Shown here in pieces: positions 42,225-51,397 of a stretch of DNA of 64,000 nt (its first letter is position 1; each line of letters begins with the position of its first letter). The DNA is taken from NCBI GenBank assembly GCA_039208375.1, contig JBCCRC010000006.1:7267-71266 (forward strand). The letters are read 5' to 3'. A program made the translations under genes and the position numbers. The notes beneath the pieces were generated by a model. It saw nothing but the letters and a program-made list of their open reading frames with translations, ran no database searches and was not told the origin of the DNA. Source of the stretch: JANQPC01 sp039208375 (GTDB lineage: Bacteria > Pseudomonadota > Alphaproteobacteria > Rhodobacterales > Rhodobacteraceae).

Positions 42225-43373
42225 GTGCGCTTGGCGAAATTCGATCGATACATGCTGGCGCAACTTCTGGTAATCTTTGGGTTTCTGGCTGTGGTGCTGG
42301 TGCTCGTCTACTGGGTGAACCAGGCTGTGCGGCTGTTCGACTTTCTGATCGGGAGTGGGCAGTCAGCGGTTGTATTTCTGGAGTTTACCGCGCTCAGCCT
42401 GCCGAACGTAATCCGCATCGTTGTGCCCGTTGCAGCCTTCGCCGCCACGCTCTACGTGGCCAACCGGCTGTCTTCGGAAAGTGAGCTCGTGGTCGTTCAA
42501 TCCACAGGCTACAGCCCGTTTCGCCTTGCGCGGCCTGTTGCGTTTTTCGGTGCGTTCGTCGCCGTGTTCGTGGCGCTTCTTGTGCATCTCATCGTGCCAG
42601 CCGCGCATTCACGATTGGTCGACCGGCAAGCGGAGGTGACAGAAAACGTCACCGCACGGTTCCTTGTGGAAGGCCAATTCATGCATCCTGCCCCCGGCGC
42701 CACGATTTATATTCGAGAGATCACGCCAACGGGCGAGTTACGCGATCTTTTCCTGCGGGATGCGCGCGAGGAAAACCGCCACGTCACCTATACGTCGACA
42801 CGGGCGCTGCTCTTACGCGGAGAAAACGGGCCACGGCTGGCGATGTTCGACGGTATGGCGCAGACTTATTCGCCCGCGGGCCGCAATCTTGCGATCACCC
42901 GATTTGAAACGCTGAACCTGGATATCGGGCGCCTGATCGACATGGCCGCGCCGGGCAGCCGCGATGCGCGCGGGTACCGTGAGCTTTCAACGACCGAACT
43001 CTTGTCTGGCGACCGCGCCCTGGCAGCGGCGGCGGGCGTGAGCACCGATCTGATGATCACCGAAGGGCACCGCCGGATGACGCAATCGATGATGGCGTTC
43101 GTGGGTCCGCTCATCGGCTTTGCCACACTGATGCTTGCCGGGTTCAGCCGCTTCGGGATCTGGAACCAGATCTTCGGGGCCGTGCTGCTGATTGTTGCGA
43201 TCCAGACCTTCGATGGCGCAATGATCGACATCACCCGTGAAACTGCGGCGCTCTGGCCCTTGATTTACCTTCCGCCGCTGGTTGCCCTTGTGCTGTCGGT
43301 GGCGATGCTGTGGCTGGCCGCGCATCCCGGGCTATTCCGGCGCCGGCCTACCCTTCCGGAGACGCCAGGGTGA
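42225..43373 (+). CDS. lptF: LPS export ABC transporter permease LptF
   Basis: A 382-residue inner-membrane permease of the LptB2FG complex that extracts LPS and sends it to the outer membrane. It has two helix triplets around a periplasmic jelly-roll domain (about residues 125-260, EGQFMHPAPGATIYIREI). The first part, FDRYMLAQLLVIFGFLAVV, and NRLSSESELVVVQSTG are family-typical. The start is uncertain: GTG at 42225 (VRLAKFDRYML) gives the normal N-terminus, while ATG at 42180 would add 15 residues. It overlaps lptG by 4 bases. Confidence 0.9.
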   Translation: MRLAKFDRYMLAQLLVIFGFLAVVLVLVYWVNQAVRLFDFLIGSGQSAVVFLEFTALSLPNVIRIVVPVAAFAATLYVANRLSSESELVVVQSTGYSPFRLARPVAFFGAFVAVFVALLVHLIVPAAHSRLVDRQAEVTENVTARFLVEGQFMHPAPGATIYIREITPTGELRDLFLRDAREENRHVTYTSTRALLLRGENGPRLAMFDGMAQTYSPAGRNLAITRFETLNLDIGRLIDMAAPGSRDARGYRELSTTELLSGDRALAAAAGVSTDLMITEGHRRMTQSMMAFVGPLIGFATLMLAGFSRFGIWNQIFGAVLLIVAIQTFDGAMIDITRETAALWPLIYLPPLVALVLSVAMLWLAAHPGLFRRRPTLPETPG

Positions 43374-44467
43374 CGCTGCATCTCTACATCGCCCGCCGGT
43401 TCGCTTTTGCGTTCATCGGCATGTTCTTCGCACTTGGGATGGTCCTTGCCCTGGTGGATCTTCTCGAACACGTACAGCGCTTTGGCGATCGCGACGTGAG
43501 TTTCGGCGCCATCGTTTCCCTGACACTTCTTAACGTGCCACAAGCGATCTACAGGATCCTTCCCTTGGTCACGATCCTTGCCACGCTTGCGCTCTTTGTG
43601 GCGCTGTCACGATCCTCAGAACTTGTGATCGCGCGTGCTGCGGGGCGCTCGGCGCTGACGAGCCTTGCCGCACCCGTTGTCGTGGCGCTTATGATTGGGG
43701 GAGGCGCAGTCGCGATGATGAACCCGCTCGTAGCCGCCACATCCAAGCAATACGACACGCTATCCAATCGTTATGCGGAAACGGCGCGCAGTGTGCTGTC
43801 GGTTACGGACGACGGCCTGTGGCTGCGCCAGGCCAGCGCGGGCGGGCAGACGGTGATCCGGGCCGCGCGCGCCAACCTTGATGGAACCGAGCTTTACGAC
43901 ACGACGTTCCTCGCCTTCGCCCGCGGGGGGTTGCCGATCTCGCGGATCGATGCCGCTGAAGCCCGACTCACGCCCGGGGAATGGCAGTTGAGCAATGTGA
44001 AGCTTTGGCCAATCGCAGTCGCAGACAACCCCGAGCGTGTGGCGGTGTTACATGACAGCCTCAGCATCCCCACGGATCTGACACGCAATCGGATCATAGA
44101 CAGTTTCGGAACGCCCTCGGCCATTCCTATCTGGGAACTGCCGGCCTTCATTGCGCAACTTGAGCAAGCGGGTTTCTCCGCCCGTCAACACCGCGTGTGG
44201 TATCAGATGGAGCTTGCGCTCCCGCTCCTACTGGCCGCGATGGTTCTGGTGGCGGCCGGCTTCACCCTGCGACCGGCCCGGTTTGGGCGAACAGGGCTCA
44301 TGGTGGCCATGGCGCTCGTCTTGGGCTTCACACTCTATTTCATCCGCAATTTCGCACAAATCCTAGGCGAGAACGGGCAGATTCCGGTTGAGCTTGCAGC
44401 CTGGGGCCCACCAGTGGCAGCAATGCTTCTGCCACTGGGTCTGCTGTTGCATCTGGAGGACGGCTGA
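43370..44467 (+). CDS. lptG: LPS export ABC transporter permease LptG
   Basis: A 365-residue partner of LptF. N-terminal LHLYIARRFAFAFIGMFF, LFVALSRSSELVIARAAGRS (coupling-helix region contacting LptB), a periplasmic domain with LWLRQASAGGQTVIRA, and C-terminal helices ending in LHLEDG. Start GTG overlapping the lptF stop (GTGA); stop overlapping the lptD start (TGATG). lptB is not in this window. Confidence 0.92.
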   Translation: MTLHLYIARRFAFAFIGMFFALGMVLALVDLLEHVQRFGDRDVSFGAIVSLTLLNVPQAIYRILPLVTILATLALFVALSRSSELVIARAAGRSALTSLAAPVVVALMIGGGAVAMMNPLVAATSKQYDTLSNRYAETARSVLSVTDDGLWLRQASAGGQTVIRAARANLDGTELYDTTFLAFARGGLPISRIDAAEARLTPGEWQLSNVKLWPIAVADNPERVAVLHDSLSIPTDLTRNRIIDSFGTPSAIPIWELPAFIAQLEQAGFSARQHRVWYQMELALPLLLAAMVLVAAGFTLRPARFGRTGLMVAMALVLGFTLYFIRNFAQILGENGQIPVELAAWGPPVAAMLLPLGLLLHLEDG

Positions 44468-46578
44468 TGCAGCGCCTGTTGGCCGCCGTGGTTGCGCTGT
44501 GTCTTGCTGCCAACCTCGCTTCGGCGCAAGACGCAACGCTTGTGGCCGATAGTCTCGCCATCACATCCGACAACACGCTGGTGGCCGAGGGAAATGTCGA
44601 GGTGTTCTTCGACGGCACGCGGCTCACGGCACGCCGGGTCATCTACGATCGTACTGCGGACAGGCTTACCATCGAGGGGCCGCTCACCCTTGCGGAAGGC
44701 ACAGAAGCGGTGATCCTGGCTGATAGCGCCGAGCTTGATGCAGATCTTACCGACGGCATCCTACGCAGCGCGCGTCTGGTGCTTGACCAACAACTGCAGA
44801 TCGCCGCGGCGCAAATCGCGCGCTCGGGCGGGCGTTTCACCGAAATCTCGCGCGCCGTCGTTTCAAGCTGCGAAATCTGCGAACCAGGCAGCGCGCCTAT
44901 CTGGGAGATCCGCGCCAGTCGCGCCATTCGGGATGAAGAAGAGCGCCAGCTTTATTTTGAAGATGCGCAGCTTCGCGTCGCGGGCGTTCCTGTCTTTTAT
45001 ATCCCGCGCCTGCGGCTGCCGGATCCCACGCTGACGCGTGCCACCGGGTTTCTTCCCGCCTCAATCGAACAGCGTTCGAGACTCAACACCGGGGTCAAGA
45101 TCCCCTACTTCATCAAAATCGGCGATCATGCGGATCTGACATTTCGCGCCTACCTTTCGCCGGCAACGCGAACCCTTGAAGCCGAGTTCAGGCAAGAACT
45201 TCGGCAGGGTCGGCTGAGCTTCGAAGGCGCAATCTCGCAAGACGATATCCGCGAAGGTGACACGCGGGCATACCTTTTTGCGGAAGGCGAGTTCGATTTG
45301 CCGCGCGGCTTTACTCTAAAGGCGGACTTGGAGCTTGTGAGCGACACGTCGTACCTTCTCGAATACGGCTATTCCGATAAGGATAGGCTGGACAGCGCGC
45401 TCGAGATTGGCCGGGTGCGCGATGGCCAGCGTATTCTGACGGCGATCACCGCGTTTCGCACCCTTCGTGCGTCGGAACTCCCCATCGAAGAAGAGCTTCC
45501 GAACCGGCGCGTTGAGCTTGAATACGAAGAACGCATGTTCGCCGATCCCGTTTGGGGCCAGGCCTGGGCCGAGTTCGGCGTGTTGACCCTGAATCGGGAG
45601 TCTACCGATCCCATAACTGGGCGGGATGTCAGCCGTGTCTCGGCCGCGATGCGCTGGCAGGCGAACGCCGATTTGGGGTTTGGCCTTCGCGGCTCTGCCG
45701 ATGCCCGGGTTGATATGGATTATTATGCCATCAGCGAAGATCCCGATTTCGACGATACCAGCCGCATCGCCCCGGCCGCAGCGGTTGGGCTGAGCTGGCC
45801 CTTGCACCGGAGAGGCGAGAATGGTGTGCGGCATCTTTTGGAGCCGCGTGTGCAGTTGGCCTGGTCTGATGTGTCCGGCGAGGCGGTTCCGAACGAGGAC
45901 AGCACCTCGGTTGAATTCGACGAGGGCAACCTCTTCGCCTTGTCGCGTTTCCCGGGGTCGGACGCCGTGGAAACCGGCACGCGGGCGAACCTGGGGCTGA
46001 CATGGACGCGGTTTGATCCAGCGGGCTGGTCACTCGGCGCCACGGTGGGCCGCGTCGTGCGCTTCGAGGACTCGGGCCAGTTCGGAACCGATACCGGGCT
46101 TTCCGGCGACAGCTCTGATTGGTTGTTCGCCGCCCAATACAAGCAGGGTCGCAGCATTTCGATTACCAGCCGATCATTGATCGATGACGATCTTGATGTG
46201 AACGTGGCCGAGACCCGCTTTGACTATTTCACCGACCGTGTACGCCTTGGCGGCAGCTACATCTATCGGGCAGCCGCCCCGCTGGCGGACCGGTTTGACG
46301 AAACATCGGAACTCGCCGTTGATGGCGCGCTTCAGATCGACCCCAATTGGCGCGCACGGGCCGACTGGCGGTATGAGGCCGATGAGGGGCGCAGCACCCG
46401 TGCCGGCGTCGGCGTCACGTATCAAAACGAATGTGTCGGGGTTGACCTTTCCCTCTCCCGGCGCTTCACCTCATCTACGACTGTGGAACCGGCAACCGAT
46501 ATCACGCTTCGCGTGTTTTTGAGCGGCTTCGGGGGCGGGGACAATGGGCAGCGGCCACCAAGCCGCTGCAGGGGATGA
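44467..46578 (+). CDS. lptD: LPS-assembly protein LptD
   Basis: A 703-residue outer-membrane translocon subunit that places LPS in the outer leaflet. Signal peptide (MQRLLAAVVALCLAANLASA), an N-terminal OstA/jelly-roll domain (TLVAEGNVEVFFDGTRLTAR), a Cys pair (SSCEICEPGSAP), then a long beta-barrel of 400-plus residues (LRLPDPTLTRATGFLPASI onward) with alternating hydrophobic strands. The Cys residue near the C-terminus (ECVGVDL) can form the inter-domain disulfide. Coupled to lptG and surA. Confidence 0.95.
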   Translation: MQRLLAAVVALCLAANLASAQDATLVADSLAITSDNTLVAEGNVEVFFDGTRLTARRVIYDRTADRLTIEGPLTLAEGTEAVILADSAELDADLTDGILRSARLVLDQQLQIAAAQIARSGGRFTEISRAVVSSCEICEPGSAPIWEIRASRAIRDEEERQLYFEDAQLRVAGVPVFYIPRLRLPDPTLTRATGFLPASIEQRSRLNTGVKIPYFIKIGDHADLTFRAYLSPATRTLEAEFRQELRQGRLSFEGAISQDDIREGDTRAYLFAEGEFDLPRGFTLKADLELVSDTSYLLEYGYSDKDRLDSALEIGRVRDGQRILTAITAFRTLRASELPIEEELPNRRVELEYEERMFADPVWGQAWAEFGVLTLNRESTDPITGRDVSRVSAAMRWQANADLGFGLRGSADARVDMDYYAISEDPDFDDTSRIAPAAAVGLSWPLHRRGENGVRHLLEPRVQLAWSDVSGEAVPNEDSTSVEFDEGNLFALSRFPGSDAVETGTRANLGLTWTRFDPAGWSLGATVGRVVRFEDSGQFGTDTGLSGDSSDWLFAAQYKQGRSISITSRSLIDDDLDVNVAETRFDYFTDRVRLGGSYIYRAAAPLADRFDETSELAVDGALQIDPNWRARADWRYEADEGRSTRAGVGVTYQNECVGVDLSLSRRFTSSTTVEPATDITLRVFLSGFGGGDNGQRPPSRCRG

Positions 46579-47780
46579 GTTCGATGCGATATCTCTCTGT
46601 TATGGCAATTCTTTTAACAGTTGCTTTGCCGCCCTCACTAACAATGGCGCAGGGGGAGTTCAGCCCAGCTATCCGGGTGAACGACGCCGCCATAACACCT
46701 TATGAGATCGAGCAGCGGGCGCGTCTGTTGCGCACCCTAGGCGCGGCGCGGAATGCCGACAGCGAGGCGCGCGATGTGCTGATTGAAGAGCGGCTGCAAG
46801 TGGCCGCCGCGAACGATCTCGGTATTACGGCAACCGAGGCGGATGTTGCCGACGCACTTGATGAATTGGCGGCCCGCGGCAACCTCACCGCAGATGAATT
46901 CGTGGCTCGACTGGAAGACGGCGGTGTGGCCCGCCAGTCAATCGAGACGTTTGTGACAGCGGGCGTGCTTTGGCGTGAGGTCATTCGCGCACGGTTCGGC
47001 CCCCGCGCGCAGGTCAGCGAGGCGGATGTCGACCGGGCGGTGGCACTTGCTGGGCGCACCGGCGGCGCGCGCGTTCTAATCTCAGAAATCGTCTTGCCCG
47101 CTCGCACGTCGGAAGAACGCGCCGCGAACCGTGCGCGGGCAGAAGGATTTGCGGAGTTGCGCAGCACAGCAGCCTTTTCGCAGGCGGCCCGAGATTTCTC
47201 GGCCGCGCCCACACGGGCTGATGGCGGGCAGGTGGATTGGCTGGACCTTGCCACGCTTCCGCCAGAACTGCGCACCGAGTTTCTAACGCTGGCGCCGGGC
47301 GGTGTGACGACACCGCTGGAATTGCCCAACGCGGTCGCGGTCTTTCAATTGCGTGCGCTTGAGGAACTGCCACCGCAAGCACCCCAGACTCTTGCAATCG
47401 ACTACGCCGAATTCCGCATTCCAGACGGCGACCGCCGGACCGCCGGCCAGGTTCTTGCCGTGATCGATACTTGCGATGATTTGTTCGGTGTCGCCGAAGG
47501 GCTTCCTGAGGAGCGCCTTTTTCGCGACGTGCGGCCAGTGGCCGAGATCCCCCGCGACGTCGCGCTGGCACTGGCCCGCCTTGATACCGACGAAACCGCC
47601 GTGCTCACCCGCCCCGGCGGGCAATCAGTGGTAATGCTGTGTGGGCGTACGTCGGCACTTACAGCCGAACTGGATCGTGGCCAGATCCGTAGCCAGCTCC
47701 TAAGCCAACGCCTGCAGTCTTACGCGGAAGGGTTTCTTGCGGAGCTCCGCGCCGATGCGGTGATCCAAGAGCTGCAATGA
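46575..47780 (+). CDS. surA: Periplasmic chaperone/peptidyl-prolyl isomerase SurA
   Basis: 401 residues with a signal peptide (ending near TMAQG). The N-terminal chaperone domain starts IRVNDAAITPYEIEQRARLL. A parvulin-like domain lies about residues 155-270 (ARVLISEIVLPA; FAELRSTAAFSQAARDFSAAPTR; GGQVDWLDLATLPPEL). A C-terminal helix follows. It escorts outer-membrane proteins, LptD among them, so its place behind lptD (ATGA overlap) is functional. The second parvulin domain of enteric SurA is missing or degenerate, as usual in alphaproteobacteria. Confidence 0.9.
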   Translation: MSSMRYLSVMAILLTVALPPSLTMAQGEFSPAIRVNDAAITPYEIEQRARLLRTLGAARNADSEARDVLIEERLQVAAANDLGITATEADVADALDELAARGNLTADEFVARLEDGGVARQSIETFVTAGVLWREVIRARFGPRAQVSEADVDRAVALAGRTGGARVLISEIVLPARTSEERAANRARAEGFAELRSTAAFSQAARDFSAAPTRADGGQVDWLDLATLPPELRTEFLTLAPGGVTTPLELPNAVAVFQLRALEELPPQAPQTLAIDYAEFRIPDGDRRTAGQVLAVIDTCDDLFGVAEGLPEERLFRDVRPVAEIPRDVALALARLDTDETAVLTRPGGQSVVMLCGRTSALTAELDRGQIRSQLLSQRLQSYAEGFLAELRADAVIQELQ

Positions 47781-48751
47781 ACACTGCACCCCTTGTGGTG
47801 AGCGCCGGTGATCCGGCGGGCGTTGGACCCGAGATCGCCGTCGCTGCATGGCGCGAACTGAGGCTAGACGTTCCCTTTGCCTGGATCGGGGATCCGCGTC
47901 ACCTGCCCCACGGCACACCGGTGACGGAAATCGAAGAGGTGGATCAGGCGCGCGGCGCGCCGGGCTTTCCCGTTCTCCCTCACCCCTTCGCCGCACCAGC
48001 CACACCGGGGGTGCCAGATCCAGCGAATGCGCCCGCCACCGTTGCCGCCATCGCAAGGGGCGTGGACCTTGTTACCTCTGGTGCAGCGGGCGGGCTTGTT
48101 ACAGCGCCGATCAACAAGAAGGTGCTGATCGATGGCGCTGGCTTCGCCTTCCCGGGCCACACAGAATACCTCGCTTCATTGGCGGGCATTGACGATGTGG
48201 TGATGATGCTGGCGGCCCCGGCCCTGCGGGTTGTGCCCGCTACAATCCATATCCCTCTTGCGGACGTTCCAGCAACGCTCACGACGGACGGGCTGACGCG
48301 CACAATCCGGATCACCCACGCGGCGCTTATTCGCGATTTCGGTGTGGCGGCCCCGCGGATTGCGGTTGCGGGGCTAAACCCCCATGCGGGCGAAGGCGGC
48401 GCAATCGGGCGTGAAGAAATCGAAGTGATTACTCCCACGATCGCGGCGCTGCAGGCAGAGGGCCTGAACGTAAGCGGGCCCCATTCGGGGGACACGCTAT
48501 TTCACCCTGCCGCCCGCGCCCGCTACGACGCCGCGATTGCAATGTATCACGACCAGGCGTTGATCCCGATTAAGACCATCGATTTCGAAGGGGGGGTGAA
48601 TGCAACACTTGGCCTGCCCTTCGTACGTACGTCTCCCGACCACGGCACGGCCTACGATATCGCGGGCAAGGGCCGGGCTGATGCAACATCGATAATCGCG
48701 GCCCTGCGGCTTGCGGGCGAAATGGTTGCACGGCGGACGGCCGCAGAGTGA
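47777..48751 (+). CDS. pdxA: 4-hydroxythreonine-4-phosphate dehydrogenase
   Basis: A 324-residue NAD- and metal-dependent enzyme of pyridoxal-5'-phosphate synthesis. Motifs: SAGDPAGVGPEIA at the N-terminus, LVTAPINKKVL, FPGHTEYLA with its metal His, HIPLADVPATLT, GLNPHAGEGGAIGREE and AMYHDQALIPIKT, FVRTSPDHGTAYDIAG. Starts inside the surA stop (ATGA) and overlaps rsmA at its end, the classic surA-pdxA-rsmA order. Confidence 0.96.
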   Translation: MNTAPLVVSAGDPAGVGPEIAVAAWRELRLDVPFAWIGDPRHLPHGTPVTEIEEVDQARGAPGFPVLPHPFAAPATPGVPDPANAPATVAAIARGVDLVTSGAAGGLVTAPINKKVLIDGAGFAFPGHTEYLASLAGIDDVVMMLAAPALRVVPATIHIPLADVPATLTTDGLTRTIRITHAALIRDFGVAAPRIAVAGLNPHAGEGGAIGREEIEVITPTIAALQAEGLNVSGPHSGDTLFHPAARARYDAAIAMYHDQALIPIKTIDFEGGVNATLGLPFVRTSPDHGTAYDIAGKGRADATSIIAALRLAGEMVARRTAAE

Positions 48752-49590
48752 GTGCGATCGACGACTTGCCGCCGTTGCGCGAGGTTATTGCGCGGTACGG
48801 GCTTTCCGCCCGCAAAAGCCTCGGCCAGAACTTCCTGCTCGATCTGAATCTCACCGCGAAGATCGCCCGACAGGTGGGCGATCTTGCGGGATCCGATATT
48901 CTCGAAATCGGCCCAGGCCCAGGCGGCCTTACGCGCGGGCTTCTGGCTGAAGGCGCGCGCCGCGTCGTGGCGGTAGAGAAGGACGCTCGTTGCTTACCTG
49001 CGTTGCACGAGATCGCGGCGGCATATCCGGGCCGGGTGGAAGTGATCGAAGGTGATGCGCTGGCGATCGACCCGGCCGCCTACCTTACCCCGCCAATCCG
49101 GATCGCCGCGAACCTGCCCTACAATGTCGGGACCGAGCTTTTGACCCGCTGGCTCGATCCCCCAGCCTGGCCACCGTTCTGGGAAAGCCTCACGCTCATG
49201 TTTCAACGCGAGGTCGCCGAGCGCATCGTGGCGGCACCGGGAAGCAAGACCTATGGGCGGCTCTCAGTGCTCGCAGGCTGGCGCAGCAACGCACGGATCG
49301 TGATGGATCTTCCGCCGGGCGCCTTCACACCGCGGCCCAAGGTGCGCTCAGCCGTAGTACATATAGACGCCTTGCCCGCGCCACGGTTTGCGGCAGACGC
49401 GGACATGTTGAAACGTGTGGTCGCTCAAGCCTTTGGTCAGCGCCGGAAGATGCTGCGCGCAAGTCTTCGGGGCCTAGCGCCTGATATCGAAGACAGGCTA
49501 ACGGCAGCGGGCATTGCGCCAACCCGCCGGGCGGAAAGCGTTTCGGTGGAAGAGTTCTGCGCGCTCGCTCGCGCGGCGGCGGCGCGCTGA
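48748..49590 (+). CDS. rsmA: 16S rRNA dimethyladenosine transferase (KsgA)
   Basis: A 280-residue enzyme that dimethylates two adjacent adenosines near the 3' end of 16S rRNA. It has ARKSLGQNFLLD, the SAM motif ILEIGPGPGGLTRGLL, VVAVEKDARCLP, the catalytic IAANLPYNVGTELL, and the C-terminal domain FGQRRKMLRASLRGL. Start GTG overlapping pdxA (GTGA). Last gene of the lptF-rsmA operon. Confidence 0.96.
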   Translation: MSAIDDLPPLREVIARYGLSARKSLGQNFLLDLNLTAKIARQVGDLAGSDILEIGPGPGGLTRGLLAEGARRVVAVEKDARCLPALHEIAAAYPGRVEVIEGDALAIDPAAYLTPPIRIAANLPYNVGTELLTRWLDPPAWPPFWESLTLMFQREVAERIVAAPGSKTYGRLSVLAGWRSNARIVMDLPPGAFTPRPKVRSAVVHIDALPAPRFAADADMLKRVVAQAFGQRRKMLRASLRGLAPDIEDRLTAAGIAPTRRAESVSVEEFCALARAAAAR

Positions 49591-49661
49591 AGCGGCGCAA
49601 CACTTAGCGCAACGAATGCCTTCTGAGCCGTTCGGACACAACCGCCTATTGATTGAACAGG

Positions 49662-49689
49662 GGGGGTACGCTGCAGATACGTGACCCCC
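49662..49689. terminator. Hairpin between convergent rsmA and DUF4167 genes
   Basis: GGGGGT (49662-49667) pairs with ACCCCC (49684-49689); ACG/CGT extends the stem inside with one bulged base. No T run on either side. The position between convergent genes suggests a two-way terminator or message-end protector. Confidence 0.4.
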
Positions 49690-49738
49690 AACATGGCCAC
49701 CAAAGCAACGCCAAACTCGTTTGAGAGCGGCCGCTCCG

Positions 49739-50305
49739 TTACTCAGCCGCTTCAGGCGCCTCCGGCGCTTCAGAAGGGCCATCGCCGCCACCACTTTGGG
49801 CATCAGTGTTGCCAGCATTGCCACCGCCACCACGGCGCCGACGCCGGGGCTTGCTTTCCGGTGTCTCAACAAGGCCGCTTTCGCCGGTATCACCGCCGAA
49901 ATCCATCACGTCGCCCGCACCGCCTTCTGATGCGGCAGGTGGTGCCTCTGCGGCACCATTTTGCTGCTGTCGGTTGGCTTGACGTTCCGCGCGATCGCGT
50001 TCTTGCTGCTCGCGCCGGGCTTCCTGTTCGCGCTCCTGTGCCTCGCGGCGCGCTTCCTGCTCGCGTTGCGCTTCGCTCAGCATACGCGTGTAATGCTCTG
50101 AATGCTGTTGGAAATTCTCGAATGCAACGCGATCGCCGGAAAGTTGCGCGTCGCGCGCAAGCTGGTTGTATTTGTCGATGATCTGCTGCGGCGTGCCGCG
50201 CACCTTGCCCTCGGGGCCCGAGCTGTCAAACACTCGGTTGACGATGTTACCCATCGAACGGTTACGGTTGTTCTTTGACCGCGAACGTGTCTTGGAAGAT
50301 CTCAT
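49739..50305 (-). CDS. DUF4167 domain-containing protein
   Basis: 188 residues. N-terminal DUF4167 domain (about 1-75): basic MRSSKTRSRSKNNRNRS, then NIVNRVFDSSGPEGKVRGTP, QQIIDKYNQLARDAQLSGDR and FQQHSEHYTRML. A Gln/Glu/Arg-rich coiled-coil stretch follows (about 80-115) and then a disordered, acidic and Gly-rich tail with an Arg cluster (PRRRRRGGGG). It looks RNA-binding in composition; the function of the family is not settled. The ATG at 50305 begins the conserved part. Confidence 0.88.
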   Translation of the reverse strand: MRSSKTRSRSKNNRNRSMGNIVNRVFDSSGPEGKVRGTPQQIIDKYNQLARDAQLSGDRVAFENFQQHSEHYTRMLSEAQREQEARREAQEREQEARREQQERDRAERQANRQQQNGAAEAPPAASEGGAGDVMDFGGDTGESGLVETPESKPRRRRRGGGGNAGNTDAQSGGGDGPSEAPEAPEAAE

Positions 50306-50545
50306 AAGGTCTTGTTTCCGGCCTTTTGTGGCTAACAGTGTCGCGGCGCTTTCGTGTCCCCCGCCAAGGGGCAAACAATGGCCCCGGCAAGCGCTGCGAT
50401 GGAGTGGCAAGTGGCGAGGGGGAGGCAAAGGCTCCCACCGCCCGCACGGCCACCACTAAGCACGCGCATCCTCACAAGACAAGAACAATCTGCCTACGAG
50501 GTGGCGAATCTGAGGGCGTTTTGCGGAATTTTGCTCTGGTTGCGC

Positions 50546-51397
50546 TCACATTTCGCCGAGAGACGCGTGCCCGAGGACAATGCGATCCACACCACCAAGG
50601 TCGGGATGCACTGCCACCTCTTCAAGCCCGACTGCACGAAAAAGCGCGGAAACCGCTTGTCCTTGGGTGGCCCCGATCTCCACGATCAACCGCCCCCCGG
50701 GGCGCAAATGATCTGGCGCGCCGCGGGCGATGGCGCGATAGGCCGAAAGCCCGTCGCCGCCGTCTGTGAGCGCGGCTCGCGGCTCCCAATCACGCACCTC
50801 GGGTGCGAGGCTGGGCATCTCGCCCGCCGCGATGTAGGGCGGGTTCGATACGATCAGATCATAGCGCCCGCCCACATCTTCGAACCAGTTCGATAGTGGC
50901 AGGATCAGGCGGGGCGTCACACCATGCGCTTCGGCATTGCGGCCAGCAATGGCAAGCGCTTCGGAAGACACATCCGTGCCCACCGCGCGCGCGCCGGGCC
51001 GTTCGGCCAGAAGGGAGATCGCGATGGCGCCGGAGCCAGTACCGAGATCGAGCAGCTTTTCAAAGCGTTCTGCAAGCGCGCATTCGACCAATGTCTCGGT
51101 TTCTGGTCGGGGATCGAGCACATCAGCGGAAATCTCGAACCAACGACCGTAGAACCAACGGCCGCCCAGTATGTGACTTACGGGTTCGCGAGCTTCGCGC
51201 CGTGTGACGAACCTCTCAAAACTGCTGCCGACGCTCGGCCCGATGGGATCTCGCAGATGGCTGATCAGACCGTCCGGCCCAACGCCGAGCGCCGCCGCCA
51301 TGAGCCGCCGCGCATCGCGGCCCGCGTCAGGTACACCAGCAAAGGCAAGGCGCGCCGCGCCTGCGCGTAGAGCGGCTTCAACCGTTGGCGCGCTCAC
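50546..51397 (-). CDS. prmC: Release factor glutamine methyltransferase
   Basis: A 283-residue enzyme that methylates the Gln of the GGQ motif in release factors 1 and 2. N-terminal helical domain, then EPVSHILGGRWFYG, DPRPETETLVE, the SAM motif LLDLGTGSGAIAISLL and the catalytic NPPYIAAGEM. Start GTG overlapping the prfA stop by 4 bases, so enzyme and its substrate protein are made together. Confidence 0.95.
   Translation of the reverse strand: MSAPTVEAALRAGAARLAFAGVPDAGRDARRLMAAALGVGPDGLISHLRDPIGPSVGSSFERFVTRREAREPVSHILGGRWFYGRWFEISADVLDPRPETETLVECALAERFEKLLDLGTGSGAIAISLLAERPGARAVGTDVSSEALAIAGRNAEAHGVTPRLILPLSNWFEDVGGRYDLIVSNPPYIAAGEMPSLAPEVRDWEPRAALTDGGDGLSAYRAIARGAPDHLRPGGRLIVEIGATQGQAVSALFRAVGLEEVAVHPDLGGVDRIVLGHASLGEM

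Noticed and set aside
49681..50181. Forward frame of 166 codons opposite DUF4167
   Set aside because: His/Arg-rich shadow of a gene whose N-terminal domain is recognisable.
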